Shown here: positions 8,947-16,622 of the stretch, one piece after another | How positions within the stretch are numbered: the first letter of the stretch is position 1 | Layout of the letters: each line of letters starts with the position of its first letter | NCBI RefSeq assembly: GCF_947495725.1 | Contig: NZ_CANLZZ010000004.1 | Coordinates: forward strand, 484,057-548,056 | DNA from: an uncultured Lutibacter sp. | GTDB taxonomy: Bacteria > Bacteroidota > Bacteroidia > Flavobacteriales > Flavobacteriaceae | Direction of reading: 5' to 3' | DNA length: 64,000 bases | Notes under the pieces: model-generated | Seen by the model: only the letters and a program-made list of their open reading frames with translations | Databases searched by the model: none | What the model was told of the DNA's origin: nothing | Translations under genes and position numbers: made by a program

Positions 8947-9501
8947 CTACTTTTTTACACGATTGCCGTTTTGTTTAACAAAAGACGCCCAACCAGTATA
9001 ATTTTTATTGGTTGTAACTTTTCCGCTGTTATAAAAATGACAAACTGCTGCTGCCAAACCATCGGTTGCATCTAAATTTTTAGGAAGTGTTTTTATTTTT
9101 AACAAACTCTGTAACATTTTAGCTACCTGTTCTTTACTTGCATTTCCATTACCAGTAATTGCCATTTTAATTTTCTTTGGTGAATATTCTGTAATAGGAA
9201 CCTCTCTAGAAAGTCCAGCCGCCATTGCAACTCCTTGAGCACGACCAAGTTTTAACATTGATTGTACATTTTTCCCAAAAAAAGGTGCTTCAATTGCTAT
9301 TTCATCAGGATGATATGTTTCAATTAAATGAATAGTTCTTTCAAAAATTAATTTCAATTTCACGTAGTGATCATCATACTTTTTCAACATCAACTCATCT
9401 AGCTGCATTAACTCCATTTTTTTGTTAACAACCTTAATCAATCCAAATCCCATAATGGTTGTCCCTGGATCAATTCCTAATATGATTTTTTCTGAATTCA
9501 A
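8947..9501 (-). CDS. ruvC: Holliday junction resolvase RuvC
   Basis: The 184-residue endonuclease cleaves Holliday junctions delivered by RuvAB. The four acidic residues of the catalytic site are visible: D11 in GIDPGTT, E71 in IAIEAPFFGKN, and D144 and D147 in LDATDGLAAA. Length and motif spacing are those of normal RuvC. It stands alone, not next to ruvA or ruvB. Its start is only 24 bp from the divergent flippase-like gene, so the two promoters must be tightly packed or overlap the coding starts. Confidence 0.95.
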   Translation of the reverse strand: MNSEKIILGIDPGTTIMGFGLIKVVNKKMELMQLDELMLKKYDDHYVKLKLIFERTIHLIETYHPDEIAIEAPFFGKNVQSMLKLGRAQGVAMAAGLSREVPITEYSPKKIKMAITGNGNASKEQVAKMLQSLLKIKTLPKNLDATDGLAAAVCHFYNSGKVTTNKNYTGWASFVKQNGNRVKK

Positions 9502-9525
9502 TTATTCGTTTATTTGTAAAACCAA

Positions 9526-10464
9526 ATGTACAATAACTTATACAAATACAAACCTTACTTTAGTTGGCTTATTAAATTAGGGATTGTATCGGCTGCCATT
9601 TATTTTATTTATCAAAAGTTAGCATATAACGAACTTTTATCTTTTGAATTATTTAAAAAACAAGTTGCGTTTTTACTTTCAAATAAGTTATGGACTTTAA
9701 TTTTAGTGCTTTTTTTTACCGATGCAAATTGGATATTAGAAATTTTTAAATGGAAAACCTTGGTGTCGACCATTAAAAAAACAAGCTTTATAGAAGCCTA
9801 TGAACAATGTTTGGCATCGCAAACTGTATCTATTATTACTCCTAACAGAATTGGAGAGTATGGAGCTAAAGCACTATATTTTGAAAAAGAAAAAAGAAAA
9901 AAAATAGTTTTTTTAAACCTAATTGGAAATTTAACTCAACTAATTATAACAATTGTATTTGGCCTTATTGGAATGGTTTATATTTTTAGTTATTTTAACT
10001 TACCTTCAGTTTTATTAAATTTTCAAAACACTTTTATTATTTTAGTTATAATTGTTTTGATTCTTTTTTTTAGAAGAAAACTTAAACTACCAAAACTGTT
10101 TAAATACTTTAAAACAATTAACCCTAAAATTATATACAAAACACTCTGTTATTCGTTTTTAAGATATGTGGTTTTCTCTCATCAATTTTATTTTTTATTA
10201 ATATTATTTGAAATAGAAGCGACTTATTTATCGGTTATGAATTTACTCTTTTGCATGTATTTTTTAGCTTCAACAATTCCAAGTTTAAGTATTTTTGATT
10301 GGGCAATTAAAGGTTCATTAGCTGTTTGGCTTTTTAGTTACATACAAGTTAACGAACTAACTATTTTAACTATAACTACTTTAATGTGGTTGTTAAATGT
10401 TGTTTTCCCTGCAATTATTGGAAGCTTTTTTATACTTAAATTTAACTCAAAAAAAGTAATATGA
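9526..10464 (+). CDS. Lysylphosphatidylglycerol synthase/flippase-like integral membrane protein (UPF0104)
   Basis: This 312-residue protein has about eight hydrophobic membrane segments and the UPF0104 signature: ASQTVSIITPNRIGEYGAKA in the middle (a short loop with the PNRxGE motif) and a Pro/Ser-rich conserved segment STIPSLSIFDWAIKG. Members include the flippase half of MprF and proteins of glycolipid export. The downstream GT2 gene overlaps its stop by 4 bp (ATGA), so the pair probably builds or moves a lipid-linked or surface glycan. The exact substrate is not visible. Confidence 0.8.
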   Translation: MYNNLYKYKPYFSWLIKLGIVSAAIYFIYQKLAYNELLSFELFKKQVAFLLSNKLWTLILVLFFTDANWILEIFKWKTLVSTIKKTSFIEAYEQCLASQTVSIITPNRIGEYGAKALYFEKEKRKKIVFLNLIGNLTQLIITIVFGLIGMVYIFSYFNLPSVLLNFQNTFIILVIIVLILFFRRKLKLPKLFKYFKTINPKIIYKTLCYSFLRYVVFSHQFYFLLILFEIEATYLSVMNLLFCMYFLASTIPSLSIFDWAIKGSLAVWLFSYIQVNELTILTITTLMWLLNVVFPAIIGSFFILKFNSKKVI

Positions 10465-11588
10465 TAATATTTTTTATTGCCATATCACTTATATATATTA
10501 TCCTAATTGGTTCTTTTATAATTGGGTTTAATAAGATTAAACAAGTAAAATTAAACCAAACTAAACCAGTAAATTCATTTTCTATAATTATTCCGTTTAG
10601 AAATGAAGAAAAACATTTACCTCTTTTATTAAAATCTCTTTCAAATTTAAATTATCCAACTGATTTATTTGAAATTTTACTGATTAATGACGACTCCTCA
10701 GATGCTTCTGAAATTATTATTGAAAAATTTAAAAATAATTACCCTAATTTAAATTTAACTATTTTAAACAATATTAGAAAATCCAATTCTCCAAAAAAAG
10801 ACGCTATTGAAACTGCAATAATGAAAGCACAATATAACTGGATTATCACTACCGATGCTGATTGTATTGTTTCTAAAAATTGGTTGCGTATATTCAATCA
10901 AATTATTATAAAAAATGAACCTAAATTTATTGCTGCACCAGTTGATTTTAACAACAAATCTTGTTTTTTACATAATTTTCAAAAATTAAATTTAAACAGT
11001 TTAATTGGAAGTACAATTGGTGGATTTGGAATTAAAAAACCCTTTTTATGTAACGGAGCTAACTTGTGTTATAATAAAACTGCATTTTTTGATGTAGATG
11101 GATTTAGCGGAAATAATAAAATATCAAGTGGAGACGATATTTTTTTATTGGAAAAATTTCATCAAAATTATCCCAAAAAGGTCTATTTTTTAAAATCGAA
11201 CGAGGCCACAATTAAAACAAACTCAGAAGTAAGTTGGAAACTTTTTTTTAATCAACAACTACGTTGGGCTTCTAAATCTACATCGTACAAAAATACCTTT
11301 TCAAAAATAGTAGCTCTTATAGTATATTTAGAAAATTTAACAATTCCAATACTTACTTTACTAACTCTAATCGCGCCAATTAATAGCAAGTATCTAGCTA
11401 TTATTTTTATATTAAAAATAAGCGTAGATTTTATTTTATTATCTAAAACAACCTTATTTTTAAATAATAAATTTCCTTTTAAATATTTTTTATTTATTAG
11501 TTTACTTTATCCAATTTTTATAGTTTTTGTTGGTACAATGTCGTTATTTATAAATTATAATTGGAAAGGACGCACTTTTAAAAAATAA
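10461..11588 (+). CDS. Family 2 glycosyltransferase, membrane-anchored
   Basis: This 375-residue GT-A enzyme has an N-terminal membrane segment (about 3-24). The nucleotide-sugar pocket is marked by SIIIPFRNEE and LINDDSSDAS, the DxD motif by TTDADCIV, the acceptor helix by SSGDDIFLLEKF, and the QxxRW motif by QQLRWASK. Two to three membrane segments close the protein. The layout resembles processive or polyprenol-linked GT2 enzymes. It is translationally coupled to the upstream flippase-like gene. The donor and acceptor sugars cannot be read from sequence. Confidence 0.88.
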   Translation: MIIFFIAISLIYIILIGSFIIGFNKIKQVKLNQTKPVNSFSIIIPFRNEEKHLPLLLKSLSNLNYPTDLFEILLINDDSSDASEIIIEKFKNNYPNLNLTILNNIRKSNSPKKDAIETAIMKAQYNWIITTDADCIVSKNWLRIFNQIIIKNEPKFIAAPVDFNNKSCFLHNFQKLNLNSLIGSTIGGFGIKKPFLCNGANLCYNKTAFFDVDGFSGNNKISSGDDIFLLEKFHQNYPKKVYFLKSNEATIKTNSEVSWKLFFNQQLRWASKSTSYKNTFSKIVALIVYLENLTIPILTLLTLIAPINSKYLAIIFILKISVDFILLSKTTLFLNNKFPFKYFLFISLLYPIFIVFVGTMSLFINYNWKGRTFKK

Positions 11589-11590
11589 TT

Positions 11591-11725
11591 TTATTTAGGG
11601 TTAAAAAAACCTATTATTAAATCTTCAATATTAAACCATAAAAATATAATTATCAATAGTAAAATTACCAGTATTAGACCTCTTTTATAGTTAGGTTTTT
11701 TTCTTTTTTTAAATCTATTTTCCAT
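11591..11725 (-). CDS. 44-residue single-span membrane protein
   Basis: This short gene reads MENRFKKRKKPNYKRG, then a hydrophobic stretch LILVILLLIIIFLWF, then a short tail ending FNPK. It has one membrane helix with a strongly basic N-terminus, so by the positive-inside rule the N-terminus should face the cytoplasm. The start lies 6 bp after the mnmD stop, and an AAGG ribosome-binding-like motif sits 4 bases before the ATG. Homopolymer runs (AAAAAAAGAAAAAAA) are in frame. Its stop faces that of the GT2 gene with 2 bp between. Function unknown. Confidence 0.6.
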   Translation of the reverse strand: MENRFKKRKKPNYKRGLILVILLLIIIFLWFNIEDLIIGFFNPK

Positions 11726-11731
11726 TAAACC

Positions 11732-12394
11732 TTATTTTTTAATTGCTCTTAACATTTCTCTTTTTCCTGGAGGTCCAGGCAGCCTTTCAACCTCAAAGCC
11801 AACCGTTTGCATCGCTCTTCTAACACTACCTTTGGCACTGTAGGTAACCAAAACTCCATCTTTCTTTAGCGCATCAAACATAATTTTAAAAATATCTTCT
11901 GTCCATAACTCTGGCTGAACTCTTGCTCCAAATGCATCAAAATAAATTAAATTAAATGTATTTATATCATTTATTTCATTAAAAAACTGCTTTCTTTTTG
12001 TTAATAAAAAATCTGACGAGATTTCTCCATTAATTCCCCAATCTTGTTCATGCATATCTTTAAAAACCGCTTCAAAATTTAAAGCTTTTAATTCTTCAAC
12101 ATAATTTAATTTTTCAATTTCTTGCATAGATACTGGGTATGCTTCTACTCCAACATATTTTATATTTAATTGAAGATTTTTGGCTTCCAAAAACGTAATA
12201 AAACTATTTAAACCAGTTCCAAATCCTATTTCTAAAATACTAATTTCGGAATTTGAAAATAGTGATAGCCCACTTTTAATAAAAACATGCATAGCTTCTT
12301 GTATTGCTCCATGTTTTGAATGATATTGTTCATTCCAATCGGGCAAATGAATGGTTGAAGAGCCATCAGAAGTAATTATTACTTTTCTTTCCAA
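11732..12394 (-). CDS. mnmD: tRNA (5-methylaminomethyl-2-thiouridine)(34) methyltransferase MnmD
   Basis: This 220-residue single-domain enzyme is the methyltransferase half of MnmC. It finishes the mnm5s2U modification at the wobble position of tRNAs for Lys, Glu and Gln. The SAM-binding motif is ILEIGFGTGLNSF, the family-specific strand is NLIYFDAFGARVQPELW, and the C-terminus has GPPGKREMLRA. The start codon is TTG at 12394: an in-frame stop lies 9 bp upstream and no ATG is available before the conserved N-terminus (SDGSSTIHLPDWNEQYHS). A 16-codon ATG frame on the same strand overlaps this start in another phase. Confidence 0.9.
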   Translation of the reverse strand: MERKVIITSDGSSTIHLPDWNEQYHSKHGAIQEAMHVFIKSGLSLFSNSEISILEIGFGTGLNSFITFLEAKNLQLNIKYVGVEAYPVSMQEIEKLNYVEELKALNFEAVFKDMHEQDWGINGEISSDFLLTKRKQFFNEINDINTFNLIYFDAFGARVQPELWTEDIFKIMFDALKKDGVLVTYSAKGSVRRAMQTVGFEVERLPGPPGKREMLRAIKK

Positions 12395-12672
12395 TTTTTT
12401 TTATATTTTAAATTAACAACAAACATCATTAAAACATCACTTACAAAACTCATTACAAGCAAATTACAGCCCGCAATAAAATATTTAGTTTTTATATTTA
12501 AGTGAAATAACTTGCGCATAAAATACTAATAACGCAATTTTATTTTCTTGTTACTACTTAAATGAATATTTTTACCCAAATATATTAAAAATAAGGTAGT
12601 ACAATCAATAGAAAATGAAATTACTATTTAAAAAAAATAAGTAATTTTGTTTAAACTAAATTTACATTAGCA
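12395..12672. promoter_or_regulatory. Divergent intergenic region mnmD / ilvE with ilvE promoter
   Basis: TAATTTTG at 12642-12649 matches TAnnTTTG and is 23 bp before the ilvE ATG; the upstream element at 12621-12623 is TTA, not TTG. The rest is AT-rich. It holds an imperfect inverted repeat of TTGCG (about 12513) and CGCAA (about 12532) but no gene that I can support. Confidence 0.45.
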
Positions 12673-13725
12673 ATGGCTTTAGAAATAGAAAAAATAGCAA
12701 AATCGAAAATCGCTGAAGTTGATTTTAGTAATTTATCATTTGGTCAAATTTTTACAGATCATATGTTTGAATGCGATTTTGAAAATGGAGAATGGAAAAC
12801 ACCTAAAATTAGGCCTTATCAGCCAATTTCATTTGATCCATCTGCAAAAGTTTTTCATTACGGACAAGCAGTTTTCGAAGGAATGAAAGCCTATAAAGAT
12901 GACAATGATGATATTTGGTTATTTAGACCAGATCAAAACCAAGCACGTATTAATATTTCTGCAGAAAGACTTGATATGCCAGCTTTCCCTAAAGAATATT
13001 TCTTTGAAGGATTAACTGAATTACTAAAATTGGATAGTGAATGGGTTCAAAAAGGAGAAGGAAATTCACTTTACATTAGACCTTTTGTTATTGCTACAGA
13101 AAATTGTGTTTCGGCATCGTCATCACTTAAATATAAATTTATGATTATCTGTTCGCCAGTTCAAGCCTATTATGCTGGTGAAGTTAGAGTTGTAATTGCA
13201 GACAAATACAGTAGATCTGCAAATGGAGGTGTTGGATTTGCAAAAGCAGCTGGAAATTATGCAGCTTCTTTTTATCCCGCTAAACTTGCAGCAAAACAAG
13301 GTTACCAACAAGTATTATGGACCGATGCTTCCACTCATGAGTATTTAGAAGAAGCGGGAACAATGAATGTATTTTTTAGAATAAATGATACATTATTAAC
13401 AGCTCCAACTAGCGAACGTATTTTAGATGGTGTAACTCGAAAAAGTATCATTCAGTTTGCGGAAGACAAAGGTATTAAAGTTGAAGTAAGGCCAATTAAA
13501 GTTTCTGAAATTGTAGAAGCTGCTAAAAATGGCGATTTATTAGAAATGTTTGGAGCAGGAACAGCTGCCGTTGTTAGCCCAATTTTAGGATTCGCTCATA
13601 AAAATGAAAAATTTGAATTGCCGAAAGTTGAAAATAGCTATGCATCCTTTATCAAAAAGAGCATAACTGATATCCAAAGAAATCTTGCTGAAGATAAATT
13701 CGGATGGAGATTTAAGGTTAAATAA
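12673..13725 (+). CDS. ilvE: Branched-chain amino acid aminotransferase
   Basis: This 350-residue fold-type IV PLP enzyme interconverts Leu, Ile and Val with their keto acids using glutamate/2-oxoglutarate. The Schiff-base lysine is K191 in GGVGFAKAAGNYAAS. EEAGTMNVFF and the phosphate-binding FGAGTAAVVSP are also present, as is the N-terminal VFHYGQAVFEGMKAY. This arrangement matches the eukaryote-like type II (larger) branched-chain aminotransferases rather than E. coli IlvE. Other ilv or leu genes are not adjacent. An inverted repeat follows at 13783. Confidence 0.94.
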   Translation: MALEIEKIAKSKIAEVDFSNLSFGQIFTDHMFECDFENGEWKTPKIRPYQPISFDPSAKVFHYGQAVFEGMKAYKDDNDDIWLFRPDQNQARINISAERLDMPAFPKEYFFEGLTELLKLDSEWVQKGEGNSLYIRPFVIATENCVSASSSLKYKFMIICSPVQAYYAGEVRVVIADKYSRSANGGVGFAKAAGNYAASFYPAKLAAKQGYQQVLWTDASTHEYLEEAGTMNVFFRINDTLLTAPTSERILDGVTRKSIIQFAEDKGIKVEVRPIKVSEIVEAAKNGDLLEMFGAGTAAVVSPILGFAHKNEKFELPKVENSYASFIKKSITDIQRNLAEDKFGWRFKVK

Positions 13726-13782
13726 TTCATTTTAATATTATTTTGACCAAACACATAACTTTTTATAAATTGCAATATCTTA

Positions 13783-13835
13783 AAACAATCGGATTCACAT
13801 CCGATTGTTTGGCATATTTATTGGTCTTAACCAAT
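13783..13835 (+). terminator. Hairpin after ilvE and a second hairpin before nadA
   Basis: AAACAATCGGAT (13783-13794) pairs perfectly with ATCCGATTGTTT (13799-13810), loop TCAC, but there is no T-run after it. A second small stem ATTGGT/ACCAAT (13820-13835, loop CTTA) lies 14 bp before nadA and could be an operator. Function as a terminator is probable for the first only. Confidence 0.45.
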
Positions 13836-13848
13836 TAAAAACATACGT

Positions 13849-14844
13849 ATGACTACATTAGAAGAAGCAAAAAAAAATATTCAAGAAAAAGGATTTTTAG
13901 ATGTTAAAACACCTAAAGACATTGATTATGTTAAAGAAATTAATAAGTTAAGAAAAGAAAAGAACGCTGTTATTTTGGCCCATTACTACCAGGAAGATGC
14001 AATACAAGATATTGCTGATTTTGTTGGTGATAGTTTGGCTTTAGCACAAAAAGCTGCCACCACTAGTGCCGATGTAATTGTGTTTGCTGGTGTGCATTTT
14101 ATGGCTGAAACCGCTAAAATATTAAATCCAGAAAAGAAAGTATTATTACCAGATTTAAAGGCGGGATGTTCATTGGCAGATTCTTGTCCGCCTGCAGATT
14201 TCGCTGCCTTTAAAAAAGAACACCCTAATCATATTGTTGTTTCTTATGTAAATACTTCGGCAGAAATTAAAGCGTTAACTGATATTGTTTGTACATCATC
14301 AAATGCAGAAAAAATAATAAACTCCATTCCTAAAGATCAACCAATTATTTTTGCTCCAGATAGAAATTTAGGAGCTTGGCTAATTAAAAAAACTGGAAGA
14401 GACATGTTACTTTGGGATGGTGCTTGTATGGTTCACGAAGCATTTTCAATTGATAAAATTTTAAGCCTCCACGCCGAAAATCCTGAAGCTGAAATTATTG
14501 CGCACCCAGAGTCCCAAGCGCATTTATTAAAAGTTGCCAAATATGTTGGATCAACATCAGGTTTATTAAATTATGTTAAAAATAGTGAAGCAAAAGCGTT
14601 TATTGTTGCTACCGAAGTTGGTATTTTACATAAAATGAGGCAAGAATCACCAGATAAAATATTAATTCCTGCTCCAGTTGAAGACGACAATTGTAATTGT
14701 AGTGAATGTTTTTATATGAAAATGAATACTATGAAAAAATTGTATTTATGCCTAAAACATGAATTGCCAAATGTTGAAGTTGAAGCAGAATTAAGTAAAA
14801 AAGCCTTAGTTTCAATTGAAAGAATGTTAGAACTTTCAAAATAA
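13849..14844 (+). CDS. nadA: Quinolinate synthase NadA
   Basis: This 331-residue enzyme condenses iminoaspartate with dihydroxyacetone phosphate to quinolinate, the second step of de novo NAD synthesis. Three Cys ligands of the oxygen-sensitive [4Fe-4S] cluster fall in [12 protein letters not shown], in the segment [10 protein letters not shown] and in [35 protein letters not shown] near the N-terminus is characteristic. It is followed after 10 bp by nadB, which makes its substrate, so the two form an operon. nadC is not in the window. Confidence 0.95.
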   Translation: MTTLEEAKKNIQEKGFLDVKTPKDIDYVKEINKLRKEKNAVILAHYYQEDAIQDIADFVGDSLALAQKAATTSADVIVFAGVHFMAETAKILNPEKKVLLPDLKAGCSLADSCPPADFAAFKKEHPNHIVVSYVNTSAEIKALTDIVCTSSNAEKIINSIPKDQPIIFAPDRNLGAWLIKKTGRDMLLWDGACMVHEAFSIDKILSLHAENPEAEIIAHPESQAHLLKVAKYVGSTSGLLNYVKNSEAKAFIVATEVGILHKMRQESPDKILIPAPVEDDNCNCSECFYMKMNTMKKLYLCLKHELPNVEVEAELSKKALVSIERMLELSK

Positions 14845-14854
14845 CAACAATCAA

Positions 14855-16456
14855 ATGAACGCTGAAAAAAAAATACATCGCTCCGATTTTTTAGTAATAG
14901 GTTCAGGAATTGCAGGACTTACATTCGCATTAAAAACGGCAAATGAATTTAAAGATTCTTCAATTACTATTATTACCAAAGACGAAAAAAATGAGTGTAA
15001 TACTAAATATGCACAAGGAGGTATTTCTACAGTTTGGGATAAAACAGTTGATTCATTTGAGCAACATATTAAAGACACTTTAATTGCTGGTGATGGTCTT
15101 TGCGATGAGAAAATCGTAAAAATGGTAGTGGAAAATGCTCCTAATAGATTAAAAGATTTAATCGAATGGGGTACTAAATTTGATAAAACAGAAGGTGGTA
15201 AATATTCACTTGGAAGAGAAGGTGGACATTCACAAGATCGTGTTTTGCACCATAAAGATATTACTGGAGCAGAGATTGAAAGAGCTCTAATTGAGCAAGT
15301 TGAAGAAACTAAAAACATTACCTTTTTAACACATCACTACGCAATTGACTTAATTACCGAACATCAAATAAAAAAGAAAAAAACTAAAAGAAAAGGAAAA
15401 ATTACTTGCTACGGTGCATACGTTTTAGATGAAAAAAAAGGAGTTGTAAAAACCTTTTCTTCAAAAGTAACAATGCTTGCTACTGGTGGAAATGGACAAG
15501 TTTATAATACTACAACAAATCCTGTTGTTGCTACTGGAGATGGTATAGCAATGGCGTATAGAGCCAAAGCAGAAATTTCGGATGTTGAATTTATTCAATT
15601 TCACCCAACTGCATTATATAACCCTGGTGAGTATCCTGCATTTTTAATTTCAGAAGCAGTGCGGGGCGAAGGCGCTATTTTAAGAGATTTTTATGGCGAC
15701 AGATTTATGAAAAAATATGACAGTCGTGAAGAACTTGCTTCTCGTGATATTGTTGCCCGAGCTATTGACAATGAACTTAAGAAAAGTGGTACACCACATG
15801 TATATTTAGATTGCACTCATTTAGATTATAATGCATTTAAAAAGCATTTTCCTAATATTACTGAAAAATGTTTAACTCTTGGAATTGATGTTCGCAATGA
15901 TTACATACCAGTTTCTCCTGCACAACATTATATTTGCGGAGGTGTAAATATTAACAAAAATGGAAAAACCTCCATAAAAAATTTATATGCCTCGGGTGAA
16001 GTTACAAGATCCGGTTTACATGGTGCTAATAGGTTAGCTTCAAATTCATTATTAGAAGGAATCGTGTTTTCACATAACGCTTGCTTCAATTTAAAGAAAA
16101 GATTTTATAAAATTGATGAACCAAGCAACATTCCTGTTTGGAATGACAGTGGAGTAGTAAAAAATATGGAAAAAATATTGATTACGCATGATAGAAATGA
16201 AGTAAAAACCATTATGAGTAATTATGTTGGAATTGTTCGATCAAATGAAAGATTACTTCGAGCCGAGCGAAAACTTAGAGTTTTATATGAAGATAATAAA
16301 CGTTTATACGATCATTCTGAACTTTCAACAGATTTATGTGAATTAAGAAATTTAATTACAACTGCATATTTAATTACCCAATTTTCAAAAAACAGAAAAG
16401 AAAACCGTGGTGGATTTTATAGCGCCGATTTAGTTGATAACAAACTTATTACTTAA
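14855..16456 (+). CDS. nadB: L-aspartate oxidase NadB
   Basis: This 533-residue flavoprotein oxidises L-aspartate to iminoaspartate for NadA. The FAD-binding GxGxxG motif is GSGIAGLTFALK. Substrate-site features include QFHPTALYNPG, the catalytic region SRDIVARAID and the C-terminal GEVTRSGLHGANRLASNSLLE pieces (read as GEVT, GLHGANRLASNSLLE). A helical succinate-dehydrogenase-like C-domain follows. The segment KKKKTKRKGK at about residues 171-180 is a lysine-rich surface insertion. It is second in the nadA-nadB operon. Confidence 0.95.
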   Translation: MNAEKKIHRSDFLVIGSGIAGLTFALKTANEFKDSSITIITKDEKNECNTKYAQGGISTVWDKTVDSFEQHIKDTLIAGDGLCDEKIVKMVVENAPNRLKDLIEWGTKFDKTEGGKYSLGREGGHSQDRVLHHKDITGAEIERALIEQVEETKNITFLTHHYAIDLITEHQIKKKKTKRKGKITCYGAYVLDEKKGVVKTFSSKVTMLATGGNGQVYNTTTNPVVATGDGIAMAYRAKAEISDVEFIQFHPTALYNPGEYPAFLISEAVRGEGAILRDFYGDRFMKKYDSREELASRDIVARAIDNELKKSGTPHVYLDCTHLDYNAFKKHFPNITEKCLTLGIDVRNDYIPVSPAQHYICGGVNINKNGKTSIKNLYASGEVTRSGLHGANRLASNSLLEGIVFSHNACFNLKKRFYKIDEPSNIPVWNDSGVVKNMEKILITHDRNEVKTIMSNYVGIVRSNERLLRAERKLRVLYEDNKRLYDHSELSTDLCELRNLITTAYLITQFSKNRKENRGGFYSADLVDNKLIT

Positions 16457-16513
16457 TCTCTCTTACTCTATTTTAGTCTAACATTTACAAACTGTTAATT
16501 AGTGTTAACAAAA

Positions 16514-16544
16514 TTGTTTTGCAACTAAGTTGTCACTATTTTTG
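16514..16544 (+). promoter_or_regulatory. Promoter of the macroglobulin/plug protein gene
   Basis: TTG at 16514-16516, 20 bp spacer, TATTTTTG at 16537-16544: a full match to the Bacteroidota promoter. The ATG is 78 bp downstream. Confidence 0.6.
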
Positions 16545-16622
16545 TCTCTAAAGTAATAAACGTATATTTTACTTTTATTATAGGTTTAACCAAACAAAAA
16601 TCTACCATTAAAAATAAAATTA

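Noticed and set aside
14851..15318. Minus-strand open frame of 155 codons over nadB
   Set aside because: Opposite a conserved nadB N-terminus, Ser/Cys-rich product with no recognisable domain.
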